The notes under the pieces are model-generated. The model worked only from the letters and a program-made list of their open reading frames with translations, had not been told where the DNA came from and did no database searches. DNA of 27,389 bases, from NCBI GenBank assembly GCA_023416315.1, contig JAEZIA010000254.1, positions 1 through 27,389 of the forward strand, read 5' to 3'. The stretch is from Actinomycetes bacterium. Lineage in GTDB: Bacteria; Actinomycetota; Actinomycetes; Mycobacteriales; Mycobacteriaceae. Each line of letters begins with the position of its first letter. Positions within the stretch are counted from its first letter, which is position 1. The translations under genes and the position numbers were made by a program. Positions 1 through 7,783 of this stretch are shown here, one piece after another.

Positions 1-98
1 TCGTCGACCTGCAGGGTGAACTTGTCGGCCGGGTCGGGACCTTCGCAAATAATGTGCCTGCCGTCGACATCGAGTCCGATCACCCTGAGTTCTCGCAT
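1..98 (-). CDS. sepH: Septation protein SepH (DUF3071), 5' end only
   Basis: Only the first 32 codons are present; the gene runs off the left edge. The N-terminus MRELRVIGLDVDGRHIIC, followed by EGPDPADKFTLQVD, matches what I remember of mycobacterial DUF3071/SepH (Rv0883c). The family is an actinobacterial cell-division protein that binds FtsZ and promotes its assembly in the cytoplasm. The ATG at 98 has an excellent ribosome binding site, AAGGAGG at 110-104, five bases upstream. A TAAAGT hexamer (complement of 118-123) could be its -10, giving a short leader. It lies downstream of serC on the same strand with a 79-base gap, so it may also be read from serC. The family call is strong despite the short fragment because gene order agrees. 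Confidence 0.85.
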   Translation of the reverse strand, partial: MRELRVIGLDVDGRHIICEGPDPADKFTLQVD

Positions 99-177
99 GT
101 CGACCTCCTTCGCCCGGACTTTAACGCGGTCGCGCCGACATAACGGTTAGGACACGCGGGAGTGACGAGACGGGTAT

Positions 178-1293
178 TCAGAGACGTTCGACAACCCAGT
201 CCACGCACTGCGTCAAGGCGGAGACGTCGTCGGGCTCGACCGCCGGGAACATCGCGATCCGCAGCTGGTTGCGGCCCAGCTTGCGGTACGGCTCGGTGTC
301 GACGATGCCGTTGGCGCGCAATGTTGCCGCGACGGCACTGGCATCTACCGCATCGGTGAAGTCGATGGTGCCCACCACCTGCGAACGCAGCGCGGGATCG
401 GTGACGAACGGGGTGGCGTACGACGACGCCTCGGCCCAGGAGTACAGCCGCTGCGACGAGTCGGCCGTGCGCTTGACCGCCCAGTCCAGGCCGCCGTTGC
501 CGTTGAGCCAGTCGACCTGCTCGGCCATCAGCACCAGCGTGCCGATCGCCGGCGTGTTGTAGGTCTGGTTCTTGAGGCTGTTGTCCACCGCGATCGGCAG
601 TGACAGGAAGTCGGGCACCCAGCGGCCCGACGCCGCGATCGCCTCGATGCGCGCCAGCGCAGCGGGGGACAGGACCGCCAGCCACAGGCCGCCGTCGCTG
701 GCGAAGTTCTTCTGCGGCGCGAAGTAGTAGGCGTCGACGTCGTTGACGTCGACGGGCAGCCCACCCGCCCCGGACGTCGCGTCGATCAGGATCAGCGCGT
801 TCTCGGAGCCCGCGGGTCGCCGGACCGGGACCGCCACGCCGGTCGAGGTCTCGTTGTGTGCCCAGGCGATGGCGTCAACGGACGGATCGGACTGCGGTTC
901 GGGCGCGCTGCCGGCGTCGGCTTTGATCACGATCGGGTCGTCGATGAACGGGTTGGCCGTGGTCGCCGAGGCGAACTTCGAGGAGAACTCGCCGTAGGTG
1001 AGGTGCAGCGAGCGCTTCTCGATCAGGCCGAACGCGGCGGCATCCCAGAATGCGGTCGCGCCGCCGTTGCCCAGGATCACCTCGTAGCCGTCGGGCAGCG
1101 AGAAAAACTGGCGAAGGCCGTCGCGGACCCGTCCGACCAGGTTCTTCACCGGCGCCTGCCGGTGCGACGTGCCGAACAGGCCGGCCGCCGCGCTGAGCGC
1201 CTGCACCTGCTCGGGGCGCACCTTCGACGGCCCGCAGCCGAAGCGGCCGTCTGCGGGCTTCAGGGATTCCGGTATCACGAGCTGATCAGCCAT
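178..1293 (-). CDS. serC: Phosphoserine aminotransferase SerC
   Basis: 371 aa, the length of the mycobacterial SerC branch. It makes O-phosphoserine from 3-phosphohydroxypyruvate and glutamate, the second step of serine synthesis, in the cytoplasm with PLP. The sequence shows the N-terminal GCGPSKVRPEQV segment, GNGGATAFWD near 75-84 (cofactor phosphate region), the AHNETSTG segment near 145, and the PLP lysine K195 in YYFAPQKNFASDGG. The C-terminus has LRIAMFPAVEPDDV. The ATG at 1293 has no clear ribosome binding site. Instead a TAGGCT hexamer (complement of 1300-1305) lies six bases upstream, so the mRNA is probably leaderless. It is divergent from the diiron gene and followed by sepH, as in M. 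tuberculosis. Confidence 0.96.
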   Translation of the reverse strand: MADQLVIPESLKPADGRFGCGPSKVRPEQVQALSAAAGLFGTSHRQAPVKNLVGRVRDGLRQFFSLPDGYEVILGNGGATAFWDAAAFGLIEKRSLHLTYGEFSSKFASATTANPFIDDPIVIKADAGSAPEPQSDPSVDAIAWAHNETSTGVAVPVRRPAGSENALILIDATSGAGGLPVDVNDVDAYYFAPQKNFASDGGLWLAVLSPAALARIEAIAASGRWVPDFLSLPIAVDNSLKNQTYNTPAIGTLVLMAEQVDWLNGNGGLDWAVKRTADSSQRLYSWAEASSYATPFVTDPALRSQVVGTIDFTDAVDASAVAATLRANGIVDTEPYRKLGRNQLRIAMFPAVEPDDVSALTQCVDWVVERL

Positions 1294-1299
1294 ACCCCA

Positions 1300-1305
1300 A
1301 GCCTA
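1300..1305 (-). promoter_or_regulatory. Putative -10 of a leaderless serC promoter
   Basis: On the minus strand TAGGCT (TAnnnT form) ends six bases before the serC ATG, so the expected transcription start is the A of the ATG itself. No Shine-Dalgarno sequence precedes this start. No good -35 is visible, which is common for mycobacterial promoters. Confidence 0.5.
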
Positions 1306-1365
1306 GGAGTCGGAGCCACCGGTTTAGAAACCGAGGCGTTCAGTGAACCGGTTATCGGCTATGGA

Positions 1366-1382
1366 CAGGTATGCGATACCTG
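1366..1382. promoter_or_regulatory. Inverted repeat in the serC/diiron divergent region, candidate operator
   Basis: CAGGTATgcgATACCTG is a perfect 7-bp inverted repeat with a 3-base centre. It lies just upstream of a possible -10 (TACCGT, 1386-1391) for the diiron gene. The same 143-base gap also holds CGGTTTagAAACCG (1320-1333), AACCGGTT (1346-1353) and CGGTACCG (1383-1390). A regulator site is plausible; no regulator gene adjoins it. Confidence 0.4.
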
Positions 1383-1436
1383 CGGTACCGTTTGGACAAC
1401 GAGCGCTCCGATGTAAACCTCTGTGAGGAGGCTGTG

Positions 1437-2453
1437 ATGGCGAGAACGAAGATGATCAAGCGCTGGCGTCGCAACATGGAAGTGCAGGACGACACCGCCT
1501 ACGTGGAGACGCTGACCACCCTGTCGGAAGGGTCGGTGCGCAGGAACTTCAACCCGTACACCGATATCGACTGGGAGTCGCCGGAGTTCGCTGTCGTCGA
1601 CGACGACGAACGCTGGATCCTGCCCGGCACCGATCCGATCGGTCGGCATCCCTGGTATCGCGCTCAGTCCCGGGAGCGCCAGATCGAGATCGGCATGTGG
1701 CGCCAGGCGAACGTGGCCAAGGTCGGTCTGCAGTTCGAGCTGATCCTCATCCGTGGCCTGATGAACTACGCGTCGTGGGTGCCCAACGGCTCACCGGAAT
1801 ATCGGTACTGCCTGCACGAGTCGGTCGAAGAGTGCAACCACACCATGATGTTTCAGGAGATGGTGAACCGCATCGGTGCCGACACCCCCGGCATGCCGCG
1901 GCTGTTGCGATGGGCTTCGCCGCTGATCCCGCTGGCCGCCGGACCGCTGCCGATCCCGTTCTTCTTCGGTGTGCTGGCCGGTGAGGAACCCATCGACCAC
2001 ACCCAGAAACTGGTGCTGCGGGAGGGCAAGGCCCTGCATCCGATCATGGAGCGGGTGATGGCCATCCACGTCGCCGAGGAGGCCCGGCACATCTCGTTCG
2101 CCCACGAGTACCTGCGTAAGCGCCTGCCGCACATGCGTGCCCGCAAGCGGTTCTGGCTGTCGCTGCACGTCCCGCTGATCATGCGAATCCTGTGTCAGGC
2201 GATCGTGGTGCCGCCCAAGGCATTCTGGAAGGAATTCGACATTCCCCGGTCGGTTCGCAAGGACGTGTTCTTCCGGGCGCCGGAATCGCGGCAGTTCCTG
2301 CGCGACATGTTCGGTGACGTCCGGATGCTGTGCGAGGACACCGGGCTGATGAATCCGCTGGCCAAGCTGATGTGGCGGATCTGCAAGATCGACGGACCGG
2401 CCAGCCGCTATCGCAGCGAGCCGCAGCGCCGGCACGTCGTGCGCGCCGCGTAG
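1437..2453 (+). CDS. AurF-type diiron oxygenase-like protein
   Basis: 338 aa, resembling the AurF/p-aminobenzoate N-oxygenase family (PF11583), the Rv0885 position in M. tuberculosis. Ligand spacing fits AurF: E101 in LQFELILI; E132 and H135 in VEECNH; E183/E184 in AGEEP; and H211, E215, H218 in HVAEEARH. In AurF these residues hold two irons that activate O2, and the family N-oxygenates arylamines or hydroxylates other substrates. The substrate here is unknown. An in-frame ATG exists at 1371, but the ATG at 1437 is preferred because GAGGAGG (1425-1431) lies five bases before it. The fprB start follows after only seven bases with no ribosome binding site, so the two are probably co-translated and FprB may supply electrons. 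Confidence 0.82.
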   Translation: MARTKMIKRWRRNMEVQDDTAYVETLTTLSEGSVRRNFNPYTDIDWESPEFAVVDDDERWILPGTDPIGRHPWYRAQSRERQIEIGMWRQANVAKVGLQFELILIRGLMNYASWVPNGSPEYRYCLHESVEECNHTMMFQEMVNRIGADTPGMPRLLRWASPLIPLAAGPLPIPFFFGVLAGEEPIDHTQKLVLREGKALHPIMERVMAIHVAEEARHISFAHEYLRKRLPHMRARKRFWLSLHVPLIMRILCQAIVVPPKAFWKEFDIPRSVRKDVFFRAPESRQFLRDMFGDVRMLCEDTGLMNPLAKLMWRICKIDGPASRYRSEPQRRHVVRAA

Positions 2454-2460
2454 CGAGCCC

Positions 2461-4140
2461 ATGCCTCACGTCATCACGCAGTCGTGCTGCAGCGACGGGT
2501 CCTGTGTGTACGCCTGCCCGGTCAACTGCATCCACCCCAGCCCCGACGAGCCGGGCTTCGCTACCGCCGAGATGCTCTACATCGATCCGGTGGCCTGTGT
2601 GGATTGCGGCGCGTGCGTCAGCGCCTGCCCGGTCGGGGCGATCGCGCCCGAGGCCAAGCTGACCGCCGCGCAGCTGCCGTTCGTCGAGCTCAACGCCGCG
2701 TTCTATCCCGAGCGGCCGGCCGGCGTGAAGTTGCCGCCGACCTCCAAGCTCGCCCCGGTGCTTCCGGCGCCGCAGGTGCGCCGTGGGGACCTGACGGTCG
2801 CCGTCGTCGGCTCCGGGCCTGCGGGGATGTATGCCGCCGACGAGCTGCTCACTCAGAAAGGTGTGCGGGTCAACGTCTTCGACAAGCTGCCGACTCCGTT
2901 CGGACTGGTGCGCGCCGGTGTCGCGCCCGATCACCAGAACACCAAGGGGGTGACGCGGCTGTTCGACCGGATCAGCGACCACCCCGGTTTCACGTTCTAC
3001 CTCAACATCGAAGTGGGGCAGCACATTTCGCACGACGAACTGCTGCAACACCACCACGCGGTGCTCTACACCGTCGGCGCGCCGCACGACCGCAGGCTCG
3101 CCATTGCCGGCTTGGAGCTGTTCGGCACTCATACCGCCACCGAGACGGTGGCCTGGATCAACGGTCATCCGGACTTCGCCGACCTCGATGTCGACCTGCG
3201 CCATGAGCGCGTGGTGGTGATCGGGAACGGCAACGTGGCGCTCGACGTGGCCCGGATCCTCACCGCCGACCCCGACGACCTGGCTCGCACCGATATCTCC
3301 GACGCCGCGCTGAAGGCCCTGCGCACCTCGGCGGTGCGTGAGGTCGTGATCGCCGCGCGCCGCGGTCCGGTCGACTCGGCCTTCACCCTGCCGGAGCTGA
3401 TCGGGCTGACGTCGACGGCCGAGGTAGTACTGGACGCCGACGATCACGAGCTGGTCCGCGAAGACCTGGCCTCCGCCACCGACCCGGTCGTACGCGCCAA
3501 ACTCGAGATCCTGGCCGCACTTCCGGTCGCCACCGAGCCGGCCGGCCGCGCACGCATCCGGCTGGCCTACCGTCTGACTCCGCACCGGGTGCTCGGTGCC
3601 GAGCGGGTGAGCGGCATCGAGTTCCGGCGCACCGGCACCGACGACGCGGTGCAGATCGAGGCCGGGCTGCTGCTCACCTCGATCGGATACCGCGGCGCGC
3701 CGATCGACGGCCTGCCGTTCGACTCGTCGGCCGCCGTCGTGCCCAACGAGGGCGGGCGGGTCATCGATCCCGCCACCGGCCGGGCCGTCCCCGGCGCCTA
3801 TGTCGCGGGCTGGATCAAGCGCGGCCCGACGGGTTTCATCGGGACCAACAAATCGTGTTCGGCGCAGACCGTCTCGAACCTGGTGGACGACTTCAACTCG
3901 GGCCTGCTCACCGACCCGGTCGCGCGACCGGCGTTGCTGGACAAGCTGATCCGCTCTCGTCAGCCCGATGTGGTGAACGCCGCGGGCTGGCGCGCCATCG
4001 ACGCCGCCGAAACCGCCCGCGGGCAGGCGCAGGGCCGGACGCGGGTGAAGTTCACCGACGTGACCGAGATGGTCGCGGTGGCCGCCGACGCGCCGGAGCC
4101 GCCGATGGCCCGGCGGTTGCTGGCCGGTCTGTTGCGATAG
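2461..4140 (+). CDS. fprB: Ferredoxin/ferredoxin-NADP reductase FprB
   Basis: 559 aa, a fused protein like Rv0886. The N-terminal 7Fe-type ferredoxin domain has cysteines at 9, 15, 19 and 23 and a second cluster motif, CVDCGACVSACP, with C46, C49, C52 and C56. The adrenodoxin-reductase-like part follows from about residue 108, with the FAD motif VVGSGPAGMYAADELL and the NADPH motif VVIGNGNVALDVARIL. Near the end, GWIKRGPTGFIGTNK is typical of FprA/FprB. It moves electrons between NADPH and ferredoxin-type carriers in the cytoplasm. It starts seven bases after the diiron gene with no Shine-Dalgarno sequence, implying translational coupling. It converges on the HAD gene with a four-base gap and no visible terminator. 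Confidence 0.95.
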   Translation: MPHVITQSCCSDGSCVYACPVNCIHPSPDEPGFATAEMLYIDPVACVDCGACVSACPVGAIAPEAKLTAAQLPFVELNAAFYPERPAGVKLPPTSKLAPVLPAPQVRRGDLTVAVVGSGPAGMYAADELLTQKGVRVNVFDKLPTPFGLVRAGVAPDHQNTKGVTRLFDRISDHPGFTFYLNIEVGQHISHDELLQHHHAVLYTVGAPHDRRLAIAGLELFGTHTATETVAWINGHPDFADLDVDLRHERVVVIGNGNVALDVARILTADPDDLARTDISDAALKALRTSAVREVVIAARRGPVDSAFTLPELIGLTSTAEVVLDADDHELVREDLASATDPVVRAKLEILAALPVATEPAGRARIRLAYRLTPHRVLGAERVSGIEFRRTGTDDAVQIEAGLLLTSIGYRGAPIDGLPFDSSAAVVPNEGGRVIDPATGRAVPGAYVAGWIKRGPTGFIGTNKSCSAQTVSNLVDDFNSGLLTDPVARPALLDKLIRSRQPDVVNAAGWRAIDAAETARGQAQGRTRVKFTDVTEMVAVAADAPEPPMARRLLAGLLR

Positions 4141-4144
4141 TTCG

Positions 4145-4618
4145 TCAGGCCCGGTCCCGCAGATACTTCAGCACCGCGGCCCAGTCCGGGAACCGGTCCG
4201 ACCCGAAATGAATCCACTCGCCCTCGAACCGCTCGGCACCGTTATTGGGCCGATCGTCGACCAGAAAGTCGCCCCGGTTGAGGTCCTTGTGATGGGTCAG
4301 GATGAGCCGCTTGTAGGCCGGTGAATCCTCGTCGGCGCCAAGGTGTTCGTGCACCCATTCGATCTTGTGCTGCCAACCCGACGGGTTGCGCCACGGCGCG
4401 GTGGACAGCAGATAGGTGTCGAACAGCGCCGACAGTTCCATGAACGCCTCGATCGCGCCAGGAATCGAGCGCATCAACGCGAAGATGCCCGGCGCCTCGT
4501 CCATCCGGCCGTGGTACTTGTTCACCACGACCGGGTCGAGCCCCTCGATCCGGTGGCCGAAGTCGACCATCGTGTTGTCGAGGTCGATGTAGAGGACTTT
4601 GCGCCGATCCAGGGTCAC
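4145..4618 (-). CDS. HAD-family 5'(3')-deoxyribonucleotidase-like protein
   Basis: 157 aa from a GTG at 4618. It resembles the NT5C family (PF06941) of HAD phosphatases that dephosphorylate deoxynucleoside monophosphates. Visible motifs are the nucleophile motif DLDNTMVDF (D12, D14), the Ser/Thr motif LLSTAPW, the lysine in LTHHKDL, and the acidic DDRPNNG motif. Longer in-frame starts exist at 4672 (GTG) and 4660 (ATG), but both would overlap the end of the upstream glyoxalase-like gene and add a basic tail absent from the fold. The GTG chosen lies seven bases after that gene's stop, with only a weak CAGG upstream, so coupling is likely. The true substrate is not shown by the sequence. Confidence 0.8.
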   Translation of the reverse strand: MTLDRRKVLYIDLDNTMVDFGHRIEGLDPVVVNKYHGRMDEAPGIFALMRSIPGAIEAFMELSALFDTYLLSTAPWRNPSGWQHKIEWVHEHLGADEDSPAYKRLILTHHKDLNRGDFLVDDRPNNGAERFEGEWIHFGSDRFPDWAAVLKYLRDRA

Positions 4619-4625
4619 GTCTGCA

Positions 4626-5075
4626 TCATGCCTGACCCATCGCCTGCTGGATCTCGTCATAGGACACCTCACGCACTGGCTGACCCAGCGACCACTGATG
4701 TCCGAACGGATCGCGAATCATGCCGTACCGGTCGCCCCAGAACTGATCCTCCAGCGGCATCACCACCGTCGCGCCCGCGTCGAGTGCCTGCTGGAACTTC
4801 GCGTCGACGTCGGTCACGGTCAAGTGGATGGTCACCGGAGTACCGCCCAGCGCGGGCGGGGTGGTCGACTTGCCGTCGGTCATCTCCGGGAAGTCGTCGT
4901 TGAGCATCACCGTCGCGCCGTTGATCTCCACCGCGGCGTGGATCAGCTTGCCATCGGGACGCGGCACGCGCCCGATCTCGGTGGCGCCGAACGCCTTGAC
5001 ATAGAAGTCGATCGCAGCGGGCGCGTCATCGACGACAAGATGCGGGGACAGTGCGGGTTGAACTTCGATCGCCAT
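4626..5075 (-). CDS. VOC (glyoxalase/PhnB-like) family protein
   Basis: 149 aa, the length of PhnB-like vicinal-oxygen-chelate proteins, at the Rv0887c position. The two beta-alpha-beta-beta-beta modules are visible: SPHLVVDDAPAAIDFYVKAF at the N-terminus and VTIHLTVTDVDAKFQQALDA in the middle, ending in YGMIRDPFGHQWSL. The family covers metal-dependent isomerases, dioxygenases and resistance proteins; the reaction here cannot be assigned. The ATG at 5075 is preferred over upstream in-frame codons because AGGAGG lies five bases before it. The HAD gene follows after seven bases. A perfect 8-bp inverted repeat lies in the leader (5095-5114). Confidence 0.85.
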   Translation of the reverse strand: MAIEVQPALSPHLVVDDAPAAIDFYVKAFGATEIGRVPRPDGKLIHAAVEINGATVMLNDDFPEMTDGKSTTPPALGGTPVTIHLTVTDVDAKFQQALDAGATVVMPLEDQFWGDRYGMIRDPFGHQWSLGQPVREVSYDEIQQAMGQA

Positions 5076-5094
5076 AACAGCCTCCTGTCGGTGC

Positions 5095-5114
5095 TGGCGG
5101 TCGATGGACCGCCA
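5095..5114. promoter_or_regulatory. Inverted repeat in the leader of the VOC gene
   Basis: TGGCGGTCgatgGACCGCCA is a perfect 8-bp inverted repeat with a 4-base centre. It lies between a possible minus-strand -10 (TCTAAT, complement of 5119-5124) and the AGGAGG of the VOC gene. It could be an operator at the transcription start or an mRNA hairpin. It also lies upstream of the divergent MHS permease. Confidence 0.45.
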
Positions 5115-5224
5115 CCGGATTAGACATCGCGGGCGGGCAGAACTCATCACCCACCCCGATGCAACCACCGGGCACCGACAGAAAGTGGAGTACGGTTTCC
5201 CGGCAGACACAGGGGAGGCCGACG

Positions 5225-6562
5225 ATGACCACCACGACGGTGCCGCGCTCAAGCGCTGCGCAGACCCGGCGGGCGATCTGGAACACGATCCGGGGGTCGC
5301 TGGGCAACCTGGTCGAGTGGTACGACGTCTACGTCTACACCGTGTTCGCAACGTATTTCGAGGGCCAGTTCTTCGACGAGTCCGAGAAGAACTCGACGGT
5401 CTACGTGTACGCGATCTTCGCGATCACGTTCGTGATGCGCCCTGTCGGCTCATGGTTCTTCGGCCGCTTCGCCGACCGCCATGGTCGCCGCGCAGCGCTG
5501 ACGGTGAGCGTGTCGCTGATGGCGCTGTGCTCCCTGCTGATCGCGCTGGTGCCGTCGCAGGCGGTGATCGGGATGGCGGCACCGATCATCCTGGTCGTCG
5601 CCCGACTCGTTCAGGGCTTCGCCACCGGCGGCGAGTACGGCACGTCGGCGACGTACATGTCGGAGGCCGCGACACGGGAGCGGCGCGGGTTCTTCTCCTC
5701 GTTCCAGTACGTCACGCTGATCGGTGGGCACGTGCTGGCGCAGTTCACCCTGCTGATTCTGCAGTCGTTCCTCAGCGACGCCCAGTTGCGCGAATTCGGT
5801 TGGCGCATCGCGTTCGCCGTGGGCGGCGTGGCCGCGGTGGTGGTGTTCTGGCTGCGCCGCACGATGGATGAGTCGCTCTCCGAGGACGTCATCGAGGCGG
5901 CCAAGTCGGGGCAGGACAAGGACGCCGGGTCCATGCGCACCCTGGTGACGCAGTACTGGCGGCCGCTGCTGATGTGCTTCCTGATCACGCTCGGCGGCAC
6001 CGTGGCGTTCTACACCTACAGCGTCAACGCGCCGGCGATTGTCAAGACCGCCTTCAAGGGCGAGGGCATGACGGCGACGTGGGTGAACCTGACCGGGCTG
6101 ATCTTCCTGATGCTGCTTCAGCCGCTTGGCGGAATCATCAGCGACCGGATCGGGCGCAAGCCGATGCTGGTGTTCTTCGGTGTCGGCGGGGTGTTCTACA
6201 CCTACGTCCTGATCACGTTCCTGCCCCAGACCCGCTCGCCGCTGGCGTCTTTCGCGCTGGTCGCGGTCGGTTACGTGATCCTGACGGGATACACCTCGAT
6301 CAACGCGCTGGTGAAGTCGGAGCTGTTCCCGGCGCAGGTGCGGGCCCTCGGGGTGGGGGTCGGCTACGCGCTCGCCAACTCCATCTTCGGCGGGACGGCG
6401 CCGCTGATCTACCAGGCGGCCAAGGAGGGTGGCCACGTACCGCTGTTCATCGGCTACGTGACGGTCTGCATCGCGGTGTCGCTGGTGGTGTACGTGTTCT
6501 TCCTGCGCAACAAGGCCGACACGTATCTCGATCGGGAACGCGGTTCGGCGTTCCGCGCGTGA
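5225..6562 (+). CDS. MFS permease, metabolite:H+ symporter (MHS) family
   Basis: 445 aa with about 12 membrane helices. MHS features are the start NTIRGSLGNLVEWYDVYVYT, the RPVGSWFFGRFADRHGRR loop, and GFATGGEYGTSATYMSEAA. The group includes the alpha-ketoglutarate permease KgtP, ShiA, ProP and PcaT, which import organic acids or osmolytes with protons. A 2-oxoglutarate or related dicarboxylate substrate is only a guess, supported by the convergent citrate synthase gene. The ATG at 5225 is chosen because GGGGAGG lies six bases before it; the in-frame codon at 5159 has no such site and adds a non-conserved tail. It converges with citA with a three-base gap. Confidence 0.88.
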   Translation: MTTTTVPRSSAAQTRRAIWNTIRGSLGNLVEWYDVYVYTVFATYFEGQFFDESEKNSTVYVYAIFAITFVMRPVGSWFFGRFADRHGRRAALTVSVSLMALCSLLIALVPSQAVIGMAAPIILVVARLVQGFATGGEYGTSATYMSEAATRERRGFFSSFQYVTLIGGHVLAQFTLLILQSFLSDAQLREFGWRIAFAVGGVAAVVVFWLRRTMDESLSEDVIEAAKSGQDKDAGSMRTLVTQYWRPLLMCFLITLGGTVAFYTYSVNAPAIVKTAFKGEGMTATWVNLTGLIFLMLLQPLGGIISDRIGRKPMLVFFGVGGVFYTYVLITFLPQTRSPLASFALVAVGYVILTGYTSINALVKSELFPAQVRALGVGVGYALANSIFGGTAPLIYQAAKEGGHVPLFIGYVTVCIAVSLVVYVFFLRNKADTYLDRERGSAFRA

Positions 6563-6565
6563 GGG

Positions 6566-7699
6566 TCAGACGGGCTTGATTGTCTGATGCGCGATCTCGT
6601 CCCAGCCCGCCACCGACTCCGGTGACCGCGGGGCCGGACCGACGTAGATCGCCGACGGCCGGACCAGCTTGCCCAGCTGCTTCTGCTCCAGGATGTGCGC
6701 GCACCAGCCCGCGGTGCGCCCGCAGGTGAACATCGCGGGCATCATCTTGGCCGGCACCTGGGCGAAGTCGAGGATCACCGCGGCCCAGAACTCGACATTG
6801 GTCTCGATCGCCCGATCGGGACGACGCTCGCGCAGCTCGGCCAGCGCCGCCTGCTCGAGGGCGACGGCCACCTCGTAGCGCGGTGCGGCCAGGCGTTTGG
6901 CGGTCGCGCGCAGCACCCGCGCGCGCGGGTCCTCGGCCCGGTACACCCGGTGCCCGAAGCCCATCAGCTTCTCCTTGCGGTCCAACACACCCTTGACCAC
7001 CGCGCGGGCGTCACCGGTGCGTTCGACCTCCTCGATCATCGGCAGCACCCGCGCGGGCGCGCCGCCGTGCAGCGGGCCGCTCATCGCGCCGATCGCCCCG
7101 GACAGCGCGGCCGCGACATCAGCCCCGGTGGAGGCGATCACCCGCGCGGTGAAGGTCGAGGCGTTCATCCCGTGCTCGGCCGCCGACACCCAGTAGGCGT
7201 CGATCGCCTCGACGTGCCGCGGATCCGGCTCGCCCTGCCAGCGTGTCATGAAACGCTCTGTGACAGTGGCACATTCATCGATCACGCGCTGCGGTACCGC
7301 CGCCTGGTAGATGCCCCGCGCCGACTGGGCGACGTAGGACAGCGCCATCACCGAGGCGCGCGCGAGGTGGTCGCGGGCGGTCTCGCCGTCGATGTCCAGC
7401 AGCGGGGCATAGCCCCAGATCGGCGCCAGCATCGCCAGGCCGGCCTGCACGTCGACCCGGACGTCGCCGGTGTGGATCGGCAGCGGGAACGGCTCGGCGG
7501 GCGGCAGTCCGTTGCCGAACCGGCCGTCGACCAGCAGCGCCCAGACATCGCCGAACGTCACCCGGTTGCCGACAAGTTCCTCGATGTCCACGCCGCGATA
7601 CCGCAGTGCGCCACCGTCGCGGTCAGGCTCGGCGATCTCGGTGGTGAACGCCACCACCCCTTCGAGCCCTGGCACGAAATCATCGGGTACCACCGTCAT
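6566..7699 (-). CDS. citA: Citrate synthase 2, short form (CitA)
   Basis: 377 aa, the small bacterial/archaeal citrate synthase type, at the Rv0889c position. The family condenses oxaloacetate and acetyl-CoA. The histidines expected at the active site are H176 in AAEHGMNAS, H211 in GPLHGGA and H250 in GFGHRVYRAEDPRAR. The position that is normally the catalytic aspartate (NVDF/NVDYY, D366 in the GltA2 of this window) reads NVEFWAAV, with E303. This may be normal for the CitA branch but could lower or change activity. The arginine-containing motif CGRTAGWCAHILEQ is intact. The ATG at 7699 has only a weak GGAAGA site. It is divergent from pdxH. Confidence 0.94.
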   Translation of the reverse strand: MTVVPDDFVPGLEGVVAFTTEIAEPDRDGGALRYRGVDIEELVGNRVTFGDVWALLVDGRFGNGLPPAEPFPLPIHTGDVRVDVQAGLAMLAPIWGYAPLLDIDGETARDHLARASVMALSYVAQSARGIYQAAVPQRVIDECATVTERFMTRWQGEPDPRHVEAIDAYWVSAAEHGMNASTFTARVIASTGADVAAALSGAIGAMSGPLHGGAPARVLPMIEEVERTGDARAVVKGVLDRKEKLMGFGHRVYRAEDPRARVLRATAKRLAAPRYEVAVALEQAALAELRERRPDRAIETNVEFWAAVILDFAQVPAKMMPAMFTCGRTAGWCAHILEQKQLGKLVRPSAIYVGPAPRSPESVAGWDEIAHQTIKPV

Positions 7700-7735
7700 G
7701 ACGCCGATTCTTCCATCCGCCGGTCGGGACCTCGC

Positions 7736-7777
7736 TACCGGTCGGTAACTGCCGTCCGGCCGTTCCCGGCGTACCGT
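7736..7777 (+). promoter_or_regulatory. pdxH: Putative leaderless pdxH promoter with a short upstream dyad
   Basis: TACCGT at 7772-7777 fits a mycobacterial -10 and ends six bases before the GTG of pdxH, predicting a leaderless mRNA. Upstream, TACCGgtCGGTA (7736-7747) is a 5-bp inverted repeat in the citA/pdxH divergent gap and could be a binding site. The dyad is short enough to be chance. Confidence 0.4.
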
Positions 7778-7783
7778 GAGCCC

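Noticed and set aside
2179..3585. 468-codon minus-strand open frame opposite fprB
   Set aside because: It is antisense to FprB, whose motifs are complete, and it shows no family motif.
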